NCBI RefSeq assembly: GCF_002836505.1
Contig: NZ_PJBF01000064.1
Span: 1 to 32,600, forward strand
DNA from: Psychrobacter sp. Choline-02u-9
GTDB taxonomy: Bacteria; Pseudomonadota; Gammaproteobacteria; Pseudomonadales; Moraxellaceae
DNA length: 32,600 nucleotides
Direction: 5' to 3'
Within the stretch, counting starts at the first letter, position 1. Every line of letters starts with the position of its first letter. A model generated the notes under the pieces. It had not been told where the DNA came from and ran no database searches. It saw only the letters and a list, made by a program, of their open reading frames with translations. The position numbers and the translations under genes are program-made. Shown piece by piece: positions 25,600 through 32,600 of this stretch.

Positions 25600-25926
25600 A
25601 TGACCGATGATTTAACGATTTATAAGCAAATATACCCAAGCCAGTGCGTTAAGATTGCTGAGCTTGGTTATCGCTCAGTGCTTAATATTCGCCCAGATGC
25701 CGAGATTGAAACACAGCCTAATAGCTGCGATTTGGCAACGGCTACCGAACAGGCAAACCTAGCGTATCAGCATCTACCGTTTGATGATGAGCGCCTAAGT
25801 ATGCTAACGGTCGAGCAGTTTGCCGATTTCTATCACTCAATGCCCAAACCTATATTAATGTTTTGTGGTACTGGGGCACGCGCCAAGCTACTGTACCAAA
25901 GCGCATTGATGCAAGGCCTGTTATAA
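25600..25926 (+). CDS. DUF442 family sulfurtransferase/phosphatase-like protein, copy 1
   Basis: A 108-residue protein of the DUF442 (TIGR01244) family, a rhodanese/dual-specificity-phosphatase-like fold. The catalytic loop is CGTGAR with C89 and R94, a six-residue loop of rhodanese type. This domain forms the N-terminal half of Blh in the BigR regulon, where it is thought to work with the persulfide dioxygenase. It has a weaker fit to the family than its neighbour (Gly where the neighbour has Arg after the Cys) and no clear ribosome site. Its C89 and R94 occupy the same positions as in copy 2. Confidence 0.8.
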   Translation: MTDDLTIYKQIYPSQCVKIAELGYRSVLNIRPDAEIETQPNSCDLATATEQANLAYQHLPFDDERLSMLTVEQFADFYHSMPKPILMFCGTGARAKLLYQSALMQGLL

Positions 25927-25989
25927 CAACCATCGCTCGAACTAACACGTTTTATAAACCCAACAACACCAATAAAAAAAGGAGCTCTT

Positions 25990-26322
25990 ATGAGCCATGA
26001 AGTTAGCTTTACCGGACAAATCACGCCTGACCAAGTGCCTATGATTGCCGAAAATGGTTTCAAAACCATTATCAATAACCGTCCTGATGGTGAAGAGCCA
26101 AATCAGCCAACCAGTGCCGAAATCGAAGCAGCAGCCAAAGAAGCTGGTCTTGCTTATAAAGAGATTTCTTTTGCAGGTAATGAGCTGAATCAAACTCACG
26201 TCGAAACGTTTGCAGATTTCTTTAATCAAGCTGAGCAGCCAATGCTGATTTTTTGCCGCACGGGTAACCGCTCAAACGGTATCTATGAAGCAGCCAAGCA
26301 AATGGATTTACTAGACGACTAG
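25990..26322 (+). CDS. DUF442 family sulfurtransferase/phosphatase-like protein, copy 2
   Basis: A 110-residue DUF442 (TIGR01244) protein with the family marks GQITPDQV (9-16), INNRPDGE (28-35) and loop CRTGNRS with C89 and R94. Thiosulfate/persulfide sulfur transfer or phosphatase-like chemistry is the family expectation. It follows copy 1 by 63 bases on the same strand, and a strong AAGGAG lies five bases before its ATG. The two copies share the same length and catalytic positions but are clearly diverged, so the duplication is old. A terminator closes the pair. Confidence 0.86.
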   Translation: MSHEVSFTGQITPDQVPMIAENGFKTIINNRPDGEEPNQPTSAEIEAAAKEAGLAYKEISFAGNELNQTHVETFADFFNQAEQPMLIFCRTGNRSNGIYEAAKQMDLLDD

Positions 26323-26356
26323 TGCAGCATAAATAGACCAGACAGTTAGAGTATTT

Positions 26357-26382
26357 AGCCCACAGAATCTTGTGGGCTTTTT
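26357..26382 (+). terminator. Intrinsic terminator of the DUF442 pair
   Basis: AGCCCACA (26357-26364) pairs with TGTGGGCT (26371-26378), followed by a T run. Confidence 0.88.
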
Positions 26383-26556
26383 ATTGCGCGTATCATTATG
26401 CTCAAAGCTTCATTAGCCACAAACAGATCAATCACTACCTAGTCACTGCCTAATCATTTCCCGATAGCTTCCAACAACCTCGACCAACCTCAATAGTCAC
26501 GACAAGTGGGTTACTATACGAGCGTAATACAGCTATTATCATTTGATATGCTTGAG

Positions 26557-26702
26557 CTAGCTTGGTGGTTGAGACACCTCATTAGCTAGACGATTAAATA
26601 CCTAAACACATGGAATGTGAGCAGCTGTATGGTGACAAAGTTGCCCCGCTGCTATTTACTTTCAAAAAGCCATCTTGATATGGCATTTTAGTTTTACAAG
26701 GA
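26557..26702 (+). promoter_or_regulatory. Structured leader RNA (candidate riboswitch/attenuator) of BASS gene
   Basis: Nested stems can be drawn. CTAGCT (26557-26562) pairs with AGCTAG (26584-26589) around GGTG/CACC (26564-26567 with 26575-26578). AGCAGC (26620-26625) pairs with GCTGCT (26648-26653) around GGTGAC-AAA-GTTGCC (26631-26645). GCCAT (26669-26673) pairs with ATGGC (26680-26684), followed by ATTTTAGTTTTA, a terminator-like end just before the AAGGA ribosome site at 26698-26702. The GCCCCGC portion has a slight resemblance to the cobalamin-element box, but the conserved residues after it are missing, so I name no ligand. The stretch 26383-26556 shows no gene. Confidence 0.4.
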
Positions 26703-26709
26703 ATGTTTG

Positions 26710-27567
26710 ATGAATAATACCGCGCTAGCATTACTGCCACTAGCCCTTGCCTACATTATGTTCACTCTAGGAGCAGGGCTAAAACTGAGTGATTTTAAGG
26801 TCATTGCCAAATATCCGAAAGCGTTCTTTGTTGGCTTAATCAATCAAGTTGTGTTGGTACCGTTGGTTGCGCTAGCAGTCGTGTTAGTGACGGCTCCGCC
26901 ACCAGCGATTGCTTTTGGGATTATGCTGATTAGTTTTTGTCCCGGTGGCGTCACTAGCAACATGCTAACCTACTATGCCAAAGGAAATGTCGCGCTCTCT
27001 ATCGCGTTGACCGGTGTGGTCAGCATATTGTCGGTGATTACATTGCCCATTTTAATTACATTGGCTTTTGATCATTTTATGAAAGATCAGGCGAACTCTA
27101 TTAGCGCGATAAAGATTGGCTTAGTCATGTTCTTATTGACCACATTGCCAGTATCTCTTGGTATGCTTGCTCGCCACAAATTTACTGACTTTATGGTACG
27201 TCGTAGCAGCCTTCTAAACGGCTTGGCCAGCGTGTTTTTTGTACTAATTGTCTTTGCTGCTATTGCCTCTAACTGGCAACTACTACAATCACAGTTCACT
27301 CAAATTGGTTTAGAGCTGGTCTTTATCATTGCTATTTTATTTGCTATTAGCATCTTAATCTCTAGAGTCCTAAAGCTCAGCTGGTTTGATACCAAAACCA
27401 TCTCAATAGAAACCAGTATCCAAAATAGTACGACGGCTATTACCTTAGCTCCTATCATCATGGGTGTGAGCACACTGCCAGTTATAGCACTGCCTGCTGC
27501 TTTGTACGGTGTGCTGATGTATGTCGTTGCGCTGCCTGTTATTTTCCTAATTAAAAACAAGAACTGA
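26710..27567 (+). CDS. Bile acid:sodium symporter (BASS) family transporter
   Basis: Inner-membrane sodium-coupled transporter of 285 residues with about nine or ten hydrophobic segments. Family marks are CPGGVTSNMLTYYAKGNVALSIALT (about residues 78-102, only partly quoted by its key residues CPGG and SN) and ETSIQNSTTAIT (about 235-246), which form the sodium and substrate site. Bacterial relatives carry pantoate and other organic anions; the substrate here is unknown. I chose the ATG at 26710, seven bases after AAGGA, over the TTG at 26707. The structured leader upstream may control it. A terminator follows. Confidence 0.9.
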   Translation: MNNTALALLPLALAYIMFTLGAGLKLSDFKVIAKYPKAFFVGLINQVVLVPLVALAVVLVTAPPPAIAFGIMLISFCPGGVTSNMLTYYAKGNVALSIALTGVVSILSVITLPILITLAFDHFMKDQANSISAIKIGLVMFLLTTLPVSLGMLARHKFTDFMVRRSSLLNGLASVFFVLIVFAAIASNWQLLQSQFTQIGLELVFIIAILFAISILISRVLKLSWFDTKTISIETSIQNSTTAITLAPIIMGVSTLPVIALPAALYGVLMYVVALPVIFLIKNKN

Positions 27568-27625
27568 TTGTAGTAAGTACGAGAAATAAAAAGCGCCCTT
27601 CTCAATAAGTGCTCGTCTAAATAAG

Positions 27626-27658
27626 CGCCCTTCCAAACATTGGATGGGCGTTTTTTTT
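27626..27658 (+). terminator. Intrinsic terminator of BASS gene
   Basis: CGCCC (27626-27630) pairs with GGGCG (27646-27650), extended inward by TCCAA/TTGGA after one mismatch, followed by eight T. The left arm AAGCGCCCTTC is duplicated just upstream at 27591-27601, apparently a partial copy of the terminator. Confidence 0.82.
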
Positions 27659-27762
27659 GAGATATGATTTACATGATGGAAATATGGCTTGGGTTATAGA
27701 CTGGTCAATACTCAATATTGAGTACATAATAAAATGCTACTGTTATCGCTTAATAGGACTCT

Positions 27763-28515
27763 ATGATGCAAAAACCGCTATTAATTATTGGTAATAAAAA
27801 CTACTCATCGTGGTCGCTACGAGCATGGCTATTGCTTAAAGCATTCAATGTTGATTTTGATGATCAGCTTGTTGAGTTGTTTCATCCATCAGCACGTCCA
27901 ACGCTCGAAGCGCATTCGCCAACAGGTAAAGTACCTATTTTAGTCTATGGTGAAAAAGATAATAAAGTAACCGTTTGGGACACCTTAGCTATTGCTATGC
28001 ATGTCAATGAGTACTTTACGGATATTGATATTTGGACAGGCAATGATAAATCTAACGCTGAAAAACGGAATAATAATCAAAGTAGGATAAATAGCGCCTA
28101 TTGCCAAAGCATCGTGGCTGAGATGCATTCGGGATTGACAGGCATTCGTAACGAGATGCCGATGAATATACGAGCAACGGCTAAGATACAACCAAGTAGT
28201 GCTTGCTTAGCAGATATCGCTCGTATCGAAGACATTTTTGCCGATTGTTTAAAAGATCGCTCAGCAGACAGTTTCTTATTCGGAGATTTCACAGCAGCTG
28301 ATGTGTTTTTTGCTCCAGTGGTGCTGCGATTACAGACTTATGCTGATGCATCTAATATTACTTTGCAGCCATTTACCAAGCAGTATTGCCAAACCATGCT
28401 AAATCATCCGCACATACAAGCGTGGCAACAATCAGCACTGACAGAAACTCGAATTATTGAAGAAGATGAAGCAGGCGAGATACTGTCTGTCGTTGGCGTA
28501 TTGGCGAATAAATAG
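27763..28515 (+). CDS. Glutathione S-transferase family protein
   Basis: Cytoplasmic GST-fold protein of 250 residues. The thioredoxin-like N-terminal domain (about 5-85) carries NKNYSSWSLRAW (11-22), whose serines are the likely glutathione-activating residues, and GKVPIL with the cis-proline. The helical C-terminal domain (about 100-235) ends in a short acidic tail. The group is the one beginning IGNKNYSSWSLR, common in proteobacteria, of unknown substrate. AGGA lies before the ATG ATG start. It stands alone and converges with the AGCS gene, sharing a bidirectional terminator. Confidence 0.88.
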   Translation: MMQKPLLIIGNKNYSSWSLRAWLLLKAFNVDFDDQLVELFHPSARPTLEAHSPTGKVPILVYGEKDNKVTVWDTLAIAMHVNEYFTDIDIWTGNDKSNAEKRNNNQSRINSAYCQSIVAEMHSGLTGIRNEMPMNIRATAKIQPSSACLADIARIEDIFADCLKDRSADSFLFGDFTAADVFFAPVVLRLQTYADASNITLQPFTKQYCQTMLNHPHIQAWQQSALTETRIIEEDEAGEILSVVGVLANK

Positions 28516-28526
28516 TATCTTACATA

Positions 28527-28561
28527 AAAAAACCACTTCAGCTTAGCCAGAGTGGTTTTTT
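28527..28561. terminator. Bidirectional terminator between GST and AGCS genes
   Basis: AAAAAACCACT (28527-28537) pairs with AGTGGTTTTTT (28551-28561), with A and T runs on both sides. Confidence 0.9.
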
Positions 28562-28588
28562 GTTTGATAAGACTTCGAGCATAACGTT

Positions 28589-29977
28589 TTACTGCTTTTG
28601 CTCTAATGCCTCTTTTACTGCTTTTTTACCCCATGCGCTCAGATCAAGGTCCAGCTTCTCATACTCTTGCGCATCGAACAACGGCTCTTTAACCCCTGAT
28701 TTCAACTGACTTGCAAAGTCGTCAAGTAGACGCTTAGCTCGTGGAAACAACATTATCAAGGCCAATAAGTTTGCTAACGCTAGCACGCCCATCAATGGAT
28801 CAGCGAAGAAGAATACTGTAGTAGCGGCAGGAGCCACTGCGCCCAAGAATAATACCGCAATCACAACAATTCGCAAAATCAGAGTCGCCATTTTGATATT
28901 CTTTTTGATCAAGAAGTTAATGGCATTTTCACCCATGTAGTAGTTGTACATAATAGAGCTTAGGGCAAATAGCAATATCGATATGGTCAAGATATACTGC
29001 GCCCAATCCCCAAGCTGGGTCGTTAGCGCTTGCTGTGCCAGTACAATACCATCGACTTCAGCACCTGGTTGATATACGCCGCTCAGTAAAATCATAAATG
29101 CGGTGGCACTACATACGATTATCGTATCAATAAACACAGACAGTGACTGCGAGATACCTTGACTAACAGGATGAGTGGCGTAAGCAGTGGCGGCAATATT
29201 AGGCGCAGAACCTAGACCTGCTTCATTAGAGAATAAACCACGCTTCATACCTTGCTCAATTGCCACACCAATACCACCGCCCACGACAGACTCAATGCCA
29301 AATGCATTTTTGACAATCATTACCATCAGTGCAGGCAGTTCTGTAAAGTTAAACGCAATAATAATAAGCGCCATACTGATATAGATTAATGCCATAACAG
29401 GAATGACAACGTCGGCTACTTTTGCAATGCGCTGAATACCGCCAAAGACAATAAATCCACCTGCAATTACCAGTACTACACCCGTTATCCAACGGTCAAT
29501 TCCAAAGCTTTCAAGCGCTGAGCCTGCTACCGTGTTGCCCTGGAACGCCACAAACCCGATAGAAAAAGACAGTAGTAGCGAGATCGCATAGATGACGGCG
29601 AGCCAGCGATAGTCTTTACCTAACCCATGTAAAATATACGTCGCAGGGCCACCGCGAAAGTTACCATCATTATCTCTACGCTTATAAAGCTGCGCTAAGC
29701 TACACTCGACAATACTGGTCATCATGCCAATTAAGGCCACAACCCACATCCAGAATACCGCTCCCGGTCCTCCTAAAGAGATGGCAACAGCAACGCCAGC
29801 AATGTTACCGCCGCCCACACGTCCACCGATAGAAACGAGCAACGCCTGACGAGCAGAAATTCCGTCGTCTCCTACTTCATCCGTTTTGAACACACGGAAC
29901 ATACGTTTAAAATATCTAAACTGAGCGAACCTACCTACGATGGTAAATAATAAACCAAAGATAATTAGCATAGGCAC
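28589..29977 (-). CDS. AGCS family sodium:alanine/glycine symporter, N-terminus frameshifted
   Basis: Sodium-coupled amino-acid symporter of the AGCS family, about 462 residues from ATG 29977, with about ten membrane segments. Marks are GGRVGGGNIAGVAVAI near residue 51, FSNEAGLGSAPNIAA near 250 and the C-terminal helices. It carries alanine or glycine with sodium. The frame lacks the normal N-terminus: a well-placed ATG at 30036 (AAGGA upstream) codes MEYIEAFFALIGD in another frame and meets TAA, while the main frame reads LTWGWALVPML from 29998. Restoring one base would join them. GTG at 29983 or ATG at 29977 could restart. It may be inactive, poorly expressed, or a sequencing error. It is the only gene of its unit. 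Confidence 0.85.
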   Translation of the reverse strand: MPMLIIFGLLFTIVGRFAQFRYFKRMFRVFKTDEVGDDGISARQALLVSIGGRVGGGNIAGVAVAISLGGPGAVFWMWVVALIGMMTSIVECSLAQLYKRRDNDGNFRGGPATYILHGLGKDYRWLAVIYAISLLLSFSIGFVAFQGNTVAGSALESFGIDRWITGVVLVIAGGFIVFGGIQRIAKVADVVIPVMALIYISMALIIIAFNFTELPALMVMIVKNAFGIESVVGGGIGVAIEQGMKRGLFSNEAGLGSAPNIAATAYATHPVSQGISQSLSVFIDTIIVCSATAFMILLSGVYQPGAEVDGIVLAQQALTTQLGDWAQYILTISILLFALSSIMYNYYMGENAINFLIKKNIKMATLILRIVVIAVLFLGAVAPAATTVFFFADPLMGVLALANLLALIMLFPRAKRLLDDFASQLKSGVKEPLFDAQEYEKLDLDLSAWGKKAVKEALEQKQ

Positions 29978-29994
29978 GAGCGCCCAGCCCCACG

Positions 29995-30036
29995 TTAGTC
30001 CCCGATTAGGGCGAAAAAAGCTTCAATGTATTCCAT
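29995..30036 (-). other. Out-of-frame 5' segment of the AGCS gene
   Basis: Thirteen codons (MEYIEAFFALIGD) then TAA at 29997-29995, with AAGGA eight bases before the ATG. The last codon GAC shares its final base with the first main-frame codon CTA (29998-29996), the signature of a single missing base (for example GAC-CTA reduced to GACTA). Confidence 0.75.
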
Positions 30037-30074
30037 GCCTATTTTCCTTATAGTTCATGACGCTATGATAGGTT

Positions 30075-30141
30075 TTATTGCATACATTATTGCATCAACA
30101 ACACGAGTTTGTAATGCAAATGTCGAATTTGTAACGTAAAT
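30075..30141 (-). repeat. Repeat clusters upstream of the AGCS gene
   Basis: TTATTGCAT occurs at 30075-30083 and 30087-30095 (12-base period), and TTTGTAATGCAAAT at 30108-30121 recurs as TTTGTAACGTAAAT at 30128-30141 (20-base period). Both lie within the likely promoter of the symporter and may be regulator sites. Confidence 0.5.
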
Positions 30142-30241
30142 ACTGATATTTTCTGAGTGAAATCACGTTATTGGCTCACGCAAGTGGCTATTTCCTAAAT
30201 ATTAGGGTTTGTTCTATAGAGACGTATTTATGCGATAGCAT

Positions 30242-30266
30242 AAAAAAACCACCTCAACCGAGGTGG
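30242..30266 (-). terminator. Intrinsic terminator of ahpF
   Basis: On the minus strand CCACCTC pairs with GAGGTGG (30249-30255 with 30260-30266), followed by a T run (complement of 30242-30248). Confidence 0.87.
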
Positions 30267-30295
30267 CCTTTTATACTGAAACTAAACCGAATAAC

Positions 30296-31873
30296 TTACT
30301 GCATGACCAAGTATTCAAACGCTGACAATGCCGCTTTACTACCTTCACCCATCGCAATGTTAATCTGCTTAAATGGCACAGTGGTTACGTCACCACATGC
30401 AAAGATACCCTTACGATCTGTACGGCAGCGCTCATCGATTTCGATCTCACCAAAGCGGTTTAGATCAACAAAGCCTTTGATGAATCCAGTGTTTGGTACT
30501 AAACCAATCTGTACAAACACCCCTGATAAATCACGCTCATGAGTCTCACCTGTGCTGCGATCTTGGTAGACGATAGACGATACTTTGCCATCAGTCGCTT
30601 TGATCTCTTGTGTCGCTGCACCAGTAATGAACTCAATGTTGGTCTTCTCTTTGGCTTTATTGATCAGTACTTGGTCAGCTTTTAACTCATCAGCGAACTC
30701 GAGGACAGTAACGTGATTGACGATACCTGCCAAATCTAGTGCTGCTTCAACGCCTGAGTTACCACCGCCAATCACTGAGATGTCTTTACCCTTGAAGAAT
30801 GGGCCATCACAATGCGCACAGAAAGCCACGCCTTTACCTATATTCTCTTCTTCACCTGGTACACCGAGCTTTCTCCACTGAGCACCTGTCGCCAAGATGA
30901 TACTACGAGTATTAAAAGTCTCACCAGTATTTAGGTGGATACTGTAGTTCTCTTCTTCAGTTTCGCCAATTTCTTTAACGCTCACATGCTCTTTTAGCGT
31001 GATGTTGTATTCAGCCAAGTGCTTAACAAAGTTAGTCGATAAATCTGTACCATTGGTTAGCGGTACTGAAATCAAGTTTTCGATATCTTGCGTGTCTTTT
31101 ACCTGTCCACCGATACGATCAGCGACCATTGTAACTTTTAAGCCTTTACGCGCTGTATAAATGGCTGCAGCCACACCTGCAGGGCCAGCACCGATGATAG
31201 TGACGTCTTGCTGCTCTAATTGCTCAGCATCGTCTTCTACTTCTGACAGTAAATCAGGGAACTGCTCTTGCAATTTTCCAATCAATTTAGCAGTGTCGAT
31301 TAGACCATTAGCAAATGGCTTACCATTCAAAAATACAGCTGGTACACCTTGAATTTTATTCGCTTCTACTTGCTCTTGAAACAATGCACCATCGATCATC
31401 TCGTTGCTGATACCATCGTTTAATAGCGCAAACTGGTTCAATGCTTGAACAACTTCTGGGCAGCTATGGCATGACAATGACACGTAGGTCTGGAACTGTA
31501 ATGGCTTATTAAAGCGCTTAACTAACTTTTGGATACCTTCATCCAACTTTAGCGTATGACCACCGGCTTGCAGAATCGCCAAAATCAACGACGTAAACTC
31601 ATGACCACCTGGGATACCGCTGAATACGATACCAGTGTCGTTTGATGCGCCATCAATGTGACTGACTACTTTAAAACTAATCGCACTTGGCAAACTATCG
31701 TCAGTTGCTTCTGCATCGAAGTTGATTTTGTCTGTTGTTCCAGCAATCTTGGTCAAAAAATCTACCAATTCTGCACGTTTTGCATGCGTACCATTACCTA
31801 ATACAAAAGTAATTGGGCGTGTCATGTTTTCGCTATAGCTCTTAACGGCATCTAATAAATTCTGATCTATCAT
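30296..31873 (-). CDS. ahpF: Alkyl hydroperoxide reductase subunit F
   Basis: FAD- and NADH-dependent reductase of 525 residues that passes electrons to AhpC. The N-terminal double thioredoxin-like domain carries CHSC (C135, C138), and the thioredoxin-reductase-like part has the FAD motif GAGPAG (228-233), the redox pair CAHC (C352, C355) and the C-terminal FACGDVTTVPFKQ segment. Length and motif order match E. coli AhpF (521). The start at 31873 has GAGGAA upstream. No ahpC is adjacent in this window, unlike the usual ahpCF operon, so its partner lies elsewhere. Upstream I found no clear OxyR pattern. The region 31874-32312 holds a short GGGC/GCCC dyad and no gene. Confidence 0.95.
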   Translation of the reverse strand: MIDQNLLDAVKSYSENMTRPITFVLGNGTHAKRAELVDFLTKIAGTTDKINFDAEATDDSLPSAISFKVVSHIDGASNDTGIVFSGIPGGHEFTSLILAILQAGGHTLKLDEGIQKLVKRFNKPLQFQTYVSLSCHSCPEVVQALNQFALLNDGISNEMIDGALFQEQVEANKIQGVPAVFLNGKPFANGLIDTAKLIGKLQEQFPDLLSEVEDDAEQLEQQDVTIIGAGPAGVAAAIYTARKGLKVTMVADRIGGQVKDTQDIENLISVPLTNGTDLSTNFVKHLAEYNITLKEHVSVKEIGETEEENYSIHLNTGETFNTRSIILATGAQWRKLGVPGEEENIGKGVAFCAHCDGPFFKGKDISVIGGGNSGVEAALDLAGIVNHVTVLEFADELKADQVLINKAKEKTNIEFITGAATQEIKATDGKVSSIVYQDRSTGETHERDLSGVFVQIGLVPNTGFIKGFVDLNRFGEIEIDERCRTDRKGIFACGDVTTVPFKQINIAMGEGSKAALSAFEYLVMQ

Positions 31874-32312
31874 GTTTGTTCCTCATTATGACTGAATATG
31901 TAACGGCAGCTATCATGCCACGCGTCTAAATATGAAATAGTTGGTGTTAATAATTTTGTATAAAAGGTTATATATAGTGGGCTCATGCCCTTTGATGTGT
32001 CTATTATCAAGCGTTTAGCGAGTTTCGGCAAGCTGAGAAACTCAAACTTTATGTTTTATAAAACCAATCGTTTATTAACTTAAATAATTAAATATAAATA
32101 CATAGGTAAATGATAGTGATGGTACATAGTCTATTTTTTCGCTACAATCGAATGGTATTGATAGCAATATGCATTATCAATATCGTGAAGTAGCTATCTT
32201 TATTACCATTAAACTTTCACCCCTTCCAAAAAAAATCTCACCATCATAAGCGTCTTAACCATAACGTGCTTACGCTTATTCTAAGCTTGCACTAAATAAC
32301 AAGGATGACAAC
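31874..32312. other. Intergenic region between ahpF and ydcH-like gene
   Basis: About 440 AT-rich bases with divergent promoters. It contains an inverted repeat ATAAGCGT (32246-32253) with ACGCTTAT (32272-32279), 18 bases apart, about 35 bases before the ydcH-like start. No open frame is supported. Confidence 0.45.
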
Positions 32313-32561
32313 ATGACAATGACAGACACATGGCAAGATCACAGTGATATTATCGATGAGCTCAAGCAAAAGGACACGCATTTTGCGAGTATCTTTGACG
32401 AGCATACAACTCTAGATAGGCAAATCAATAAGCTTGAAAACGATGTGGTCAAGCATGCCAGTCGCGACGAAGAAATCGAACAGATGAAACGACGAAAGCT
32501 ACAGCTTAAAGACGAGATTTATAAAACCATTGATAAAAATAAAGCACAGTCTCGCGCTTAA
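32313..32561 (+). CDS. YdcH family (DUF465) protein
   Basis: An 82-residue, helical, charged protein of the DUF465/YdcH family. The motif FDEHTTLDRQINKLE (29-43) and MKRRKLQLKDEIYKTI (57-72) are typical; the fold is a short helical hairpin. Function is unknown in most members. AAGGAT lies six bases before the ATG. It is a single gene on the plus strand, close to the right edge; no terminator is visible before the window ends. Confidence 0.88.
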   Translation: MTMTDTWQDHSDIIDELKQKDTHFASIFDEHTTLDRQINKLENDVVKHASRDEEIEQMKRRKLQLKDEIYKTIDKNKAQSRA

Positions 32562-32600
32562 TATTGCGTCTATACTTAGAGATAAGCTGAAAAATAATAC

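Noticed and set aside
29995..30003. Programmed -1 frameshift at the AGCS start
   Set aside because: The site is not a standard slippery heptamer and no downstream stimulating structure was recognised; a lost base or sequencing error is simpler.
31874..32010. OxyR binding site upstream of ahpF
   Set aside because: ATAG/CTAT elements occur but not with the seven-base spacing of the OxyR pattern.

Overview
The window is a chromosomal segment of a gammaproteobacterium, most likely a Psychrobacter or close relative in the Moraxellaceae. This is inferred from the moderately AT-rich composition, the argE / UPF0149 / ZapB-like / zapA block, the glyQ-glyS pair and the general character of the proteins; no marker such as 16S rRNA is present to prove it. 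Most of the sequence is ordinary chromosomal housekeeping and stress-response content in short operons, separated by clear intrinsic terminators. I see no CRISPR array, complete insertion sequence or prophage; only the first ~450 bases look degenerate.

Layout. 1-584: end of an unidentified gene and decayed sequence. 585-5060: LysE-type exporter, argE with UPF0149 on the minus strand, a ZapB-like coiled-coil protein and zapA on the plus strand, and a small membrane-anchored cysteine protein. 5262-8513: glyQ-glyS (glycyl-tRNA synthetase). 8729-11796: PspC-domain protein, a ~740-base gene-poor stretch, then a NadR-like protein and PnuC (nicotinamide riboside salvage). 12019-15871: Mpo1-like membrane protein, nitroreductase, pirin, DoxX and a LysR regulator. 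15906-17605: NhaC antiporter and a tRNA-Gly(GCC) with promoter and terminator. 18136-20548: M48 lipoprotein protease, BolA, SirB2-like protein and a small lipoprotein. 20734-26322: TrxC-type thioredoxin, a methyltransferase, and a sulfur block made of a persulfide-dioxygenase-like metallohydrolase, a BigR-type ArsR regulator, a SulP transporter and two tandem DUF442 sulfurtransferase-like proteins. 26557-32561: BASS transporter with a structured leader, GST, an AGCS symporter whose start is frameshifted, AhpF and a YdcH-like protein.

How genes work together. PnuC would import nicotinamide riboside and the kinase half of the NadR-like protein would phosphorylate it; the adenylyltransferase half has lost a key histidine. 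LysR, doxX and pirin appear to form a regulon: doxX and pirin have the same promoter design (dyad, 22-base gap, TTTATC, 17-base gap, TATAAT) and the doxX copy lies in the lysR-doxX divergent region. The metallohydrolase, ArsR regulator, SulP and DUF442 genes look like a split version of the Blh/BigR sulfide-detoxification locus.

Main items for a second look: the LysR promoter pair, the BASS leader RNA, the altered NadR active site, the frameshift at the AGCS start, the split persulfide locus with a possible CTG start in the regulator, the WCQPC active site of the TrxC-like protein, and several short tandem-repeat clusters in intergenic regions.
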